The notes below the pieces were generated by a model, which saw only the letters and a list, made by a program, of their open reading frames with translations, did no database searches and was not told the DNA's origin. Shown one piece after another: positions 1 to 6,344 of a DNA stretch of 15,155 bases (position 1 is its first letter; each line of letters opens with the position of its first letter). A program made the position numbers and the translations under genes. Origin of the DNA: an uncultured Pseudobdellovibrionaceae bacterium (GTDB taxonomy: Bacteria; Bdellovibrionota; Bdellovibrionia; Bdellovibrionales; Bdellovibrionaceae); the NCBI GenBank assembly GCA_937900305.1, contig CALCCV010000235.1:1-15155 (forward strand), given 5' to 3'.

Positions 1-71
1 GTCTTAAAATAGAATTCAGAATCGATCTCAGGCCCAATCGAAAACTGGTCTGGACTAGAGGCTGGGGGTTG

Positions 72-92
72 TGAAATTCCGAGGGAATTTCA
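72..92. repeat. perfect 9-bp inverted repeat upstream of the sensor-like gene
   Basis: TGAAATTCC at 72-80 is exactly complementary to GGAATTTCA at 84-92, with GAG between. The repeat sits about 58 bases before the first start codon in the window. It has no T-run after it, so it does not look like an intrinsic terminator. A dyad operator for a dimeric regulator, or an RNA hairpin in a 5' leader, are both possible. The rest of 1-150 shows no convincing gene or promoter. Confidence 0.6.
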
Positions 93-150
93 GTCCATCA
101 AACAGTAAACCTCTTAAAGATTTTTTGTCGGCGGTCGATAAGAATGCAGC

Positions 151-1341
151 ATGAGCCAGAACTTATCATTGCGATTTATTTTATGCTTCAATCTCCTCTT
201 TTTCTCGGCGTTCGCTGCCGTGGGATTTTTGGCGTGGGAAAAAATTTGGGATTTTAACACTCAATGGAAGTCCGATCGCGAGCGTGAACACCTTAGCATC
301 GCTAGCAAGGCTTTGAAGCAGCCGCTTTGGAATTTTGACGTGGCGACGATGGAAGCCACGCTGGAAAGTTTCGTTCAATCCGAATCCTCCGATGTGATCG
401 CAGTGCAAGTCAAAGATGCCAATGGCAAGATTTTGATGGAAAAAACCATTCCGTCGTTGCAAAAGAAATCTTTTAACGATTTGTTTCTCGATAAAACCAA
501 TCATCGAATCTCGCAAAAAATTTCTGCCGATGGCCAAGATTTGGGTCACGTTGAAATGTTGATGAACACCGAGCGACTCGAGCGCGCGGTGAGAAGTTTG
601 TTTGGCTGGTATTTCGTCTTTCTGGTTGGCTTCGCGGCGTTCTGTACGATTTTATTTTCACTCCTCTGGAATCGATGGTTGCAAAGACCGCTGGCGCGCA
701 CTCGGCACGTGGTTGAGTCGAAGGGCTGGCAATCGCAGCAAGCCCAGTCGGTCATCAAAACTTTACCGAATGAAATGCAGTTGCTTTTGGCAAAACTGCA
801 GCCGAGCGTAGGTATGGCTCAATCGCCGGCCCCACGCATTTTGCAGGTCGTTCGCCCGCGAGACAAAGAATCTGAAGGTCACACCGCTGAGTCTGGAACT
901 TTGGCAAGATCCTCAATGAGTCACTCCACTCAGGATGCGCCAAGCTCTTCTGTGAGAGACGTCGTTCACATCTTGCGAAAAGAGTGTTCTTCGCGTCTTG
1001 AAAATTTAAAAATTGTCTGGACCTGTGAGGACGGGGATTGGGACCTTCCACTCTCTCGATCTGATCTGGGTGTTCTGCTGCGATCGGTTCTTGAGCAGAG
1101 CATTGACTCATTGAATCTCTCGTCATCTCGAGAAAAATGGATTCGCTGGACCATTCGCACCAAGGGAGATCGGTGGATTTTATCCATTCACGAATCTCGC
1201 GTGGGTGTTCCTGTTTTGCGCCCGGAGCTTCGCATTGTTGCCGAAAGGTTGATGGGCGACGTGAGAGCCAATCCGCGATCCACGACCAGTCATTGGCTCG
1301 TCGTTCTGCCCATCGTTAGCGAAAGTCACGAGGCCGTCTAG
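151..1341 (+). CDS. membrane sensor protein, degenerate histidine-kinase-like
   Basis: This 396-residue protein has a membrane segment at about 8-30, an extracytoplasmic region of about 120 residues, and a second membrane segment at about 151-173. The PLWNFD stretch at 58-63 and the following helix resemble the periplasmic region of many proteobacterial sensor kinases. The last 120 residues (about 270-390) follow the order of an HATPase_c domain, ending in a strand like HWLVVLP (381-387). The key motifs are lost: the N-box region (309-321) has no Asn, and the G1 region reads IHESRVGVP (346-354) with no DxGxG. I see no DHp phospho-acceptor His box between TM2 and this domain; instead there is a Ser/Pro-rich stretch at about 215-268. 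ATG 151 is the first start after an in-frame stop, with only a weak AAGAA in front. It is probably a pseudo-kinase or scaffold. The partner is unknown; the next gene overlaps it by one base. Confidence 0.65.
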   Translation: MSQNLSLRFILCFNLLFFSAFAAVGFLAWEKIWDFNTQWKSDREREHLSIASKALKQPLWNFDVATMEATLESFVQSESSDVIAVQVKDANGKILMEKTIPSLQKKSFNDLFLDKTNHRISQKISADGQDLGHVEMLMNTERLERAVRSLFGWYFVFLVGFAAFCTILFSLLWNRWLQRPLARTRHVVESKGWQSQQAQSVIKTLPNEMQLLLAKLQPSVGMAQSPAPRILQVVRPRDKESEGHTAESGTLARSSMSHSTQDAPSSSVRDVVHILRKECSSRLENLKIVWTCEDGDWDLPLSRSDLGVLLRSVLEQSIDSLNLSSSREKWIRWTIRTKGDRWILSIHESRVGVPVLRPELRIVAERLMGDVRANPRSTTSHWLVVLPIVSESHEAV

Positions 1342-1586
1342 TGGAGTTCACGGACTGGCTCTGGATTAGCGCCTTTCATGGACTTTTTTTTGCGTTGGGA
1401 CTCTTGTCTGTTTTTCGCATCCGAGCGGTTCTCTTAGAGGTCCGAAGTCATCGATCTCTGCGCCCCTATAGCGCTCAGGCCATGAGAGTGGGTGGATTTT
1501 ACCGACTCACTTGCTGGACGGTTCTCGGTGGAATGTCTCTGTCTTATTATTTGCTCAGCCTGCAAACACTCTTCAGCGAACTTTAA
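1341..1586 (+). CDS. small two-TM membrane protein, unknown function
   Basis: This 81-residue protein starts at GTG 1341, whose G is the last base of the upstream TAG stop (TAGTG overlap). A GAGG at 1330-1333 lies 7 bases before it, which supports the non-ATG start and translational coupling. Two hydrophobic segments at about 7-27 and 57-78 flank a short basic loop rich in Arg (26-49). I do not recognise the family. The tight coupling suggests it works with the sensor-like protein in the membrane, but nothing in the sequence shows how. Confidence 0.6.
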   Translation: MEFTDWLWISAFHGLFFALGLLSVFRIRAVLLEVRSHRSLRPYSAQAMRVGGFYRLTCWTVLGGMSLSYYLLSLQTLFSEL

Positions 1587-1710
1587 GAGCTAAATCGAAA
1601 GGCGACAGCGCCCTGCGCCGCCGACGTCGGAGTCCTCTTTATTTGCGCGGCTCTCTTCGAGCTTGGTGTTTTTCAAATGACATCCTTCGGTCTCCCGGTG
1701 AAAAGGATTT

Positions 1711-2673
1711 ATGTCCTTCAAAGTTAAACAGGCCTGGCGTCACCTAGATCATCATCTGCATCACCGGCTTCAAACGAATGCGTTTCAACCCGACGATCGA
1801 TATTTACTTTGCGTTTCGGGTGGTCCGGATTCGCTGGCGATGTTGGTCAATTTTCAGAGGGTCTTAGCAGACTCGCAGCTCGTGATTTTTCATTTTCACC
1901 ATGGGACAAATAAAAATCGAGAATTTCGCGATCGGGCAGAACATCTGGTTTGTTCGGTCGGCAAAAGATTGAAACTACCTGTGTTCGTGAAGCGGCGAGA
2001 CGGTTCCGCGAAACTGTCGGACGATGAAGCCAGCTTGCGTGCGTCTCGCTATGCGGCGGCCCGCGAAGTGGCCCACGCCGAAGGATGTGGCGCCATCGTC
2101 ACTGCCCATCATTCGCAAGATCTATTGGAAACCAGATTTCTTCGTTTGTTGCGTGGCACGGGACCTCAGGGGCTCCCGTCGATTCGATCGCGATCAGGAT
2201 TGTTTTTTCGACCTTACCTGGACGTATCGCCAGGGGAACTTCACGCGGCGCTCGATGCGGAAATGGGAGTGGAGGCCGGTCTGCAAGATCCCACCAATTT
2301 TGAATCGACTCCGCTCCGCAACTGGTTGCGAAATGAGCTCTGGCCTAGACTCGAGGCCAAACGACCCGGTAGCCTCGCGAACCTTGCGAAGTCGCTGGCG
2401 CGGCTTTCATCTGAACGGCGTCCCAGCCCCGTTTCGGCTCAGAATCCATTTTATTTTCATCGCTACCAGGCTTTCACCGAGGTCCAAAAGTTCGAAAAAA
2501 TTGCTAAGATCTATCTGCGCTTTCGGCGAGATGGATTTCATCAGGGGCATTTGAAAGAAGTGAAAAAGCGCCTGGACATTCCCAAAATCAGCCACAGCTT
2601 CTCCGTGGGCGGTCTGGTTTGGAAAGTTAACGCAGGGCAAGTGAAGGTCGAGCTGACCCAGTCCCGCAGATGA
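1711..2673 (+). CDS. tilS: tRNA(Ile)-lysidine synthase, short form
   Basis: TilS uses ATP to attach lysine to C34 of the CAU-anticodon tRNA-Ile, so the tRNA reads AUA and is charged with isoleucine. The N-type ATP-pyrophosphatase P-loop SGGPDS is at residues 36-41. A second family block, HHSQDLLET followed by RLLRGTG, is at 133-151, and DPTN...RNWLRNELWP at 193-212 matches the conserved EDPxN...RNxIRxxLxP region. At 320 residues it lacks the C-terminal TilS domains of the E. coli enzyme (about 430) and resembles the short form known from Aquifex. An in-frame TGA at 1699-1701 rules out a longer start. AAAAGGA at 1701-1707 precedes the ATG by 3 bases, a rather tight spacing. The 124 bases before it hold no gene I can support. 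Confidence 0.9.
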   Translation: MSFKVKQAWRHLDHHLHHRLQTNAFQPDDRYLLCVSGGPDSLAMLVNFQRVLADSQLVIFHFHHGTNKNREFRDRAEHLVCSVGKRLKLPVFVKRRDGSAKLSDDEASLRASRYAAAREVAHAEGCGAIVTAHHSQDLLETRFLRLLRGTGPQGLPSIRSRSGLFFRPYLDVSPGELHAALDAEMGVEAGLQDPTNFESTPLRNWLRNELWPRLEAKRPGSLANLAKSLARLSSERRPSPVSAQNPFYFHRYQAFTEVQKFEKIAKIYLRFRRDGFHQGHLKEVKKRLDIPKISHSFSVGGLVWKVNAGQVKVELTQSRR

Positions 2674-2684
2674 AAACGCGATGA

Positions 2685-2703
2685 TTTGAAAAATCGTTTC
2701 AAA
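2685..2703. repeat. AT-rich inverted repeat after tilS
   Basis: TTTGAAA at 2685-2691 pairs perfectly with TTTCAAA at 2697-2703 across a 5-base loop, 11 bases past the tilS stop. The stem is A/T rich and no T-run follows, so it is at best a weak terminator. It could instead be a dyad in the ftsH regulatory region. Confidence 0.4.
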
Positions 2704-2745
2704 AATCACTGACTGAAAATCCAATCTGTTTTTGGTCTCTGTTTC

Positions 2746-2774
2746 TTGTAGCGCTCTGGTGAGTGTGGTAGCCT
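2746..2774 (+). promoter_or_regulatory. possible weak promoter for the ftsH unit
   Basis: TTGTAG at 2746-2751 and TAGCCT at 2769-2774 are 17 bases apart. A TG dinucleotide one base before the second box gives an extended -10 pattern. Each box matches the consensus at only about three of six positions. The location, in a 226-base gap before ftsH, is the main support. Confidence 0.25.
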
Positions 2775-2802
2775 GAAACCAATCGTGTTGAAAGGATGAA
2801 AC

Positions 2803-2898
2803 ATGAGAAAAATGTTTGCACAAACTTCTCCGCAGTCCAATGCAAAAAAATTGAATGCAAATTTAAATGTAAATTTGAGCGCAGAAAGAGGAGCGTAG
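2803..2898 (+). CDS. candidate 31-residue leader ORF before ftsH
   Basis: An ATG at 2803 opens 31 codons ending in TAG at 2896-2898, one base before the ftsH ATG. AAAGGA at 2791-2796 lies 6 bases before the start, a good ribosome binding site. The frame differs from that of ftsH. The product begins MRKMFAQTSP and its second half alternates Asn with hydrophobic residues (LNANLNVNLS). It has no membrane segment and I recognise no family. The position suggests a translated leader whose termination delivers ribosomes to the ftsH start. A chance ORF in an AT-rich leader is the alternative. Confidence 0.45.
   Translation: MRKMFAQTSPQSNAKKLNANLNVNLSAERGA
2858..2877 (+). promoter_or_regulatory. AT-rich hairpin just before the ftsH ribosome binding site
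   Basis: CAAATTTA at 2858-2865 is perfectly complementary to TAAATTTG at 2870-2877, with an AATG loop. The hairpin lies within the candidate leader ORF and ends 9 bases before the purine-rich ftsH binding site (AAGAGGAG, 2886-2893). An 8-bp stem with seven A-U pairs would be marginally stable, so temperature or ribosome passage could open it. A role in control of ftsH translation is an inference. Confidence 0.45.
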
Positions 2899-2899
2899 G

Positions 2900-4864
2900 A
2901 TGAAACAGACTCAAAAGACCATCGCTCTTTGGTTCTTCATTTTTTTTCTGGCCATTTTGGCTTTTCAAGCCTTTGAATCTCGTAAACCACGCAGCATTCC
3001 TGACTTCACTTTTTCAAAGGTGAAAGAGGCAGCTGAGGCCGGTGAGCTCTCGAAAATTAAATTTCGGGCGGTGGACGGGGACAAGTTTGCCGAAATCGTG
3101 GGTGAGCTGAAGCCCGAAGCCGAAAAGAAATATGGTGGCTTGCAATTCAGTGTTCTCGGCCCTGTCGACTATCCCGTTCAAGAGTATTTTGAAAGTAAGG
3201 GCGTGGCCGTTGATTACGAAAAGAATGAAAACAGCCCCCTCATTCATATGCTGGTGGGAAATGTCCTGCCATTTTTAATTATTCTCGGGATTTTTCTGTT
3301 TTTCTGGCGCCAGATTCAGGCGGGTGGTGGCAAGGCCATGTCCTTTGGTAAGAGCCGCGCTAAGCTTTTGACCGAAAATAAGCACCGGATCACATTTAAA
3401 GAAGTGGCGGGTGTGGACGAAGCCAAAGACGAGTTGCAAGAAATTGTGCACTTTTTGAAGGATCCAAAAAAATTCGCCCGCTTGGGTGGTCGAATTCCCA
3501 AGGGCGTTTTGCTGGTGGGTTCACCGGGAACTGGGAAAACCTTGCTGGCTCGAGCGGTGGCTGGTGAGGCTGGAGTGCATTTTTTCACTATCTCTGGATC
3601 TGATTTTGTTGAGATGTTCGTGGGCGTCGGCGCTAGCCGCGTGCGAGACCTGTTCGAACAAGGCAAAAAGCACGCTCCTTGCATCATCTTCATTGATGAG
3701 ATCGATGCGGTTGGCCGACACCGTGGGGCCGGGATGGGCGGCGGTCATGATGAACGTGAGCAGACTCTCAATCAACTGCTTGTGGAGATGGATGGATTTG
3801 AATCCACGGAAGGTGTGATTTTGATTGCGGCCACCAATCGTCCCGATGTTTTAGATCCTGCACTTTTGCGCCCAGGCCGCTTTGATCGCCGTGTGGTTGT
3901 GAATAAGCCCGACTTGAAAGGTCGCGAGCAGATTTTGAATGTTCACGTTCGCAAAACTCCGCTGGGACCTGATGTGGATGCGACTCGCATTGCCCGTGGC
4001 ACACCTGGGTTTTCGGGTGCGGATCTGGAAAACTTGGTGAACGAAGCGGCTCTCATCGCCGCCCGCAGTGACAAGCGCTATCTCGAAATGGAAGATTTTG
4101 AAAAGGCCAAAGACAAAGTCATCATGGGTTCTGAGCGTCGATCCATGGTCATCAGTGAAGAGGATAAGCGAATTACGGCTTACCACGAGGCTGGCCACAC
4201 CTTGGTTGGAAAAAAGCTTGTGGGCTTGGACCCGATTCACAAAGTGACGATCATCCCGCGGGGCATGGCTCTTGGAGTCACACAAACTCTGCCTGAAAAA
4301 GACGCGCTCAATCTTTCCAAGAGCAAGGCGATCAATATGATTGCATTTTTGTTTGGCGGTCGCGCGGCTGAGGAAGTGGTTTTTGATGAAATCACCACGG
4401 GTGCTGGAAACGACATTGAGCGGGCCACCGAAATTGCTCGCAAGATGGTTTGCGAGTGGGGAATGAGCGAGAAGTTAGGACCATTGGCCTACGAAAAAGG
4501 AAATGGCCAGCCCTTTTTAGCAATGCAGTATGGGTCAAGTCCTCGCGAATATTCAGATGCAAAAGCTCAAGAGATCGATCAAGAGGTTTCGCGCATCGTG
4601 AATGAAGGTTACCAAACGGCTTTGAAAGTTTTGCGCGAAGACCGTGAGTCTCTGGAAAAATTGGCCTTGGCCCTGCTTGAGTACGAGACGATTGACGGGA
4701 ACGAAGTCGAGATGCTGGTCAATGGGGCCCAAGTGAAAGAGATCGAAAAAGTTCGCGCTCATCGAAAAGATGGCGGTTTGATCGCTAACCCGGCCGGACT
4801 GAAGCCAGGCTCAGACTCCAACGGTCAAGATCCCATTGGCAACACCGGGCCTGTCACGGCATAA
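2900..4864 (+). CDS. ftsH: ATP-dependent zinc metalloprotease FtsH
   Basis: FtsH is a membrane-anchored hexameric AAA+ protease that degrades damaged membrane proteins and selected regulators. This 654-residue protein has membrane segments at about 8-26 and 117-137 flanking an extracytoplasmic FtsH-extracellular domain. The AAA module shows Walker A GSPGTGKT (207-214), Walker B IIFIDEID (262-269), the pore residues F240-V241-G242 and the second region of homology (311-330). The protease site is HEAGH (429-433) with the third zinc ligand D505 in GAGND. The last 30 residues are Gly/Pro-rich and look disordered. AAGAGGAG at 2886-2893 is well placed for ATG 2900. Length and motifs are typical. 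In many Gram-negative bacteria folP and glmM follow ftsH; here cdaA-cdaR-glmM follow and folP is absent. Confidence 0.98.
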   Translation: MKQTQKTIALWFFIFFLAILAFQAFESRKPRSIPDFTFSKVKEAAEAGELSKIKFRAVDGDKFAEIVGELKPEAEKKYGGLQFSVLGPVDYPVQEYFESKGVAVDYEKNENSPLIHMLVGNVLPFLIILGIFLFFWRQIQAGGGKAMSFGKSRAKLLTENKHRITFKEVAGVDEAKDELQEIVHFLKDPKKFARLGGRIPKGVLLVGSPGTGKTLLARAVAGEAGVHFFTISGSDFVEMFVGVGASRVRDLFEQGKKHAPCIIFIDEIDAVGRHRGAGMGGGHDEREQTLNQLLVEMDGFESTEGVILIAATNRPDVLDPALLRPGRFDRRVVVNKPDLKGREQILNVHVRKTPLGPDVDATRIARGTPGFSGADLENLVNEAALIAARSDKRYLEMEDFEKAKDKVIMGSERRSMVISEEDKRITAYHEAGHTLVGKKLVGLDPIHKVTIIPRGMALGVTQTLPEKDALNLSKSKAINMIAFLFGGRAAEEVVFDEITTGAGNDIERATEIARKMVCEWGMSEKLGPLAYEKGNGQPFLAMQYGSSPREYSDAKAQEIDQEVSRIVNEGYQTALKVLREDRESLEKLALALLEYETIDGNEVEMLVNGAQVKEIEKVRAHRKDGGLIANPAGLKPGSDSNGQDPIGNTGPVTA

Positions 4865-4875
4865 TTGAATTCCTA

Positions 4876-4897
4876 GAGCTGGTAGTGAGGCCAGCTT
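4876..4897. repeat. small hairpin in the ftsH-cdaA gap
   Basis: AGCTGG at 4877-4882 pairs with CCAGCT at 4891-4896, with a possible extra G-U pair outside and an 8-base loop. It starts 12 bases after the ftsH stop. Only a short CTTTT follows at some distance, so it is a poor terminator. It could attenuate or mark processing between ftsH and cdaA. Confidence 0.25.
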
Positions 4898-4951
4898 GTG
4901 ACCTTTTGAGATCCGGGGGATCGAATTCAAGCTTCTGCCTTTTTTGAAAAT

Positions 4952-5734
4952 TTGAAATTTCTGATATCGCAGCTGCGGTATCAGGACTTCATCGATATGA
5001 TGCTGGTGTGGGTGGTCGTGTACCGACTCCTTATACTCATCCGTCGCACCGGAACCATCCAAATGCTTTCGGGCCTGGGAATTCTGGCCATTGGCTATCT
5101 TCTCAGCATTTGGCTTGAGCTCTTCACTTTCAACTGGCTTCTCGAAAAGTTTTTTTCAAATCTTTTTCTCATCGTGGTTGTGCTTTTTCAGGCGGAGATT
5201 CGACGGGCCCTTGCTCACATCGGCAGTTCGCCATTTTTTTCGGATGGATCTTCGGTTCAGGAGACTCATGTCATCGAAGAGATTGCGAAGGGTTTGCTAA
5301 TGACCGCGCAAAAAGGATTTGGTGGATTGGTGGTCGTAGAGCGCGACATTCTGGTCGACTATCATGTCGAATTCGGCACCGAGATCGACGCGAAAGTGAC
5401 GGCTGAGCTTTTGGTCTCGATCTTTCAGCCTGCGAGCCCCATCCACGATGGCGCAGTGATTATTCGCAACGGACGGGTTTTTTCGGCCGGCTGTTTTTTG
5501 CCGCTCTCAAAAAATCCTGCTCTCGATAAAAATTTGGGGACTCGTCATCGATCCGCCATCGGTTTGACCGAAGAGACCGACGCCCTGGTTTTTGTCGTCA
5601 GTGAAGAAACTCGCTCGGTGGGCATGGTCAACGGGGGAGTGCTGACGCCAAATGTAGACACGAATGACATTCGTCGGGCCCTCTATGACGTCTTTGGTTT
5701 GAAGTTTCGGCCGGCATCGGGGGGCGGAGCATGA
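4952..5734 (+). CDS. cdaA: diadenylate cyclase CdaA (c-di-AMP synthase)
   Basis: CdaA condenses two ATP into the second messenger c-di-AMP at the membrane. Membrane segments lie at about 15-30, 37-56 and 68-82, followed by a DAC domain. The catalytic blocks are intact: DGAVI (166-170) and GTRHR (196-200), with the conserved SEET at 217-220. At 260 residues it is close to the Gram-positive enzyme in length and order. The start is uncertain. TTG 4952 gives the full N-terminus but has no clear ribosome binding site. The first in-frame ATG is 4997, with AGGA at 4983-4986 about 10 bases before it, and would still keep the first membrane segment. The cdaR ATG overlaps the stop here by 4 bases, so the two are probably translationally coupled. 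Confidence 0.93.
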   Translation: MKFLISQLRYQDFIDMMLVWVVVYRLLILIRRTGTIQMLSGLGILAIGYLLSIWLELFTFNWLLEKFFSNLFLIVVVLFQAEIRRALAHIGSSPFFSDGSSVQETHVIEEIAKGLLMTAQKGFGGLVVVERDILVDYHVEFGTEIDAKVTAELLVSIFQPASPIHDGAVIIRNGRVFSAGCFLPLSKNPALDKNLGTRHRSAIGLTEETDALVFVVSEETRSVGMVNGGVLTPNVDTNDIRRALYDVFGLKFRPASGGGA

Positions 5735-6231
5735 ACCTATGGGATGTGGTCAAAGACAATTGGTCTTACAAGCTCATTGCACTTTTAATTTCCTTGATCC
5801 TTTGGTTTACGATCTTGGGTCGGCGAGATTTTGTTTTCACTAGGACTATGGATCTTGAGTTTAAGACGGCTCCAACGTCCTACGTGTCCAGTGCAGGTGT
5901 GGAGCGAGTGAAAGTCAAAGTCAGCGGCCCTAGATTGGCTCTAAAGAAATTTCTCGATAGTTCAATGGGGCAAAATATCTATTTTGATCTGACGGATAAG
6001 CGCGAGGGCAACTATGAAATTCTCATCACTCACGACATGGTGGATTTGCCAGTGGGTGTAAAGGTGGTTTCCATTCGGCCAGCGAAGGTTCCCGTCACGA
6101 TTTCGCCCGGAGATCCGACGCGCATGCAGCGCAAGCTATTTCCCACAGAATCAGAGGGTGGTGTGGATTCGGAGGGCCATAGTTTGCTCGGCCCATCCCA
6201 TCCCATCGAGTCCGAATCTCCGAGTCAGTAG
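5731..6231 (+). CDS. cdaR: CdaA regulator, YbbR-domain membrane protein
   Basis: CdaR binds CdaA through the membrane and modulates c-di-AMP synthesis in Gram-positive bacteria. This 166-residue protein has a single N-terminal membrane anchor (about 12-30) followed by one YbbR domain (about 37-127), then a Ser/Glu/Pro-rich tail of about 35 residues. The Bacillus protein carries several YbbR repeats, so this is a minimal version. ATG 5731 overlaps the cdaA stop (ATGA), with a GCGGAG at 5724-5729 in front. The function is inferred from domain and neighbour; the sequence alone does not say whether it activates or represses CdaA. Confidence 0.85.
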   Translation: MNLWDVVKDNWSYKLIALLISLILWFTILGRRDFVFTRTMDLEFKTAPTSYVSSAGVERVKVKVSGPRLALKKFLDSSMGQNIYFDLTDKREGNYEILITHDMVDLPVGVKVVSIRPAKVPVTISPGDPTRMQRKLFPTESEGGVDSEGHSLLGPSHPIESESPSQ

Positions 6232-6257
6232 AGCAGAGACCTCTGTTTTCAACCCCA

Positions 6258-6287
6258 TTGCTTGAACCTCGTCATCAGTGATAAGAT
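6258..6287 (+). promoter_or_regulatory. possible weak promoter before glmM
   Basis: TTGCTT at 6258-6263 and TAAGAT at 6282-6287 are 18 bases apart in the 113-base gap between cdaR and glmM, the longest gap inside this gene run. The second box matches TATAAT at four positions, the first matches TTGACA at three. A separate glmM start would make sense but is not proven. Confidence 0.25.
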
Positions 6288-6344
6288 CGACCAATGAACG
6301 AGAGAGTCCGTTGAAGGGGCCGTGCAAGAGCAGGGTGATGGGAA

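Noticed and set aside
1621..1630. CCGACGTCGG palindrome in the gap before tilS
   Set aside because: A 10-base palindrome in GC-rich DNA is weak evidence alone, and it lies near no clear promoter.
1677..1727. 16-codon ORF overlapping the tilS start
   Set aside because: No ribosome binding site in front of its ATG and no sequence feature suggesting a leader peptide.
3316..3693. Minus-strand open frame within ftsH
   Set aside because: It mirrors the highly conserved AAA region of ftsH; no start signal and no recognisable product.
4913..4934. GAATTC directly followed by AAGCTT after a run of G, like a cloning polylinker
   Set aside because: The flanking sequence continues naturally into cdaA, no other vector-like sequence is present, and another GAATTC occurs nearby at 4867. 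Most likely chance.
6192..6206. Three tandem CCCAT units near the 3' end of cdaR, a possible phase-variable repeat
   Set aside because: Only three copies, and slippage would change just the last few tail residues of the protein.
6234..6250. CAGAG-AC-CTCTG followed by TTTTC after cdaR as a terminator
   Set aside because: A 5-bp stem with a 2-base loop is too small to form a stable terminator.
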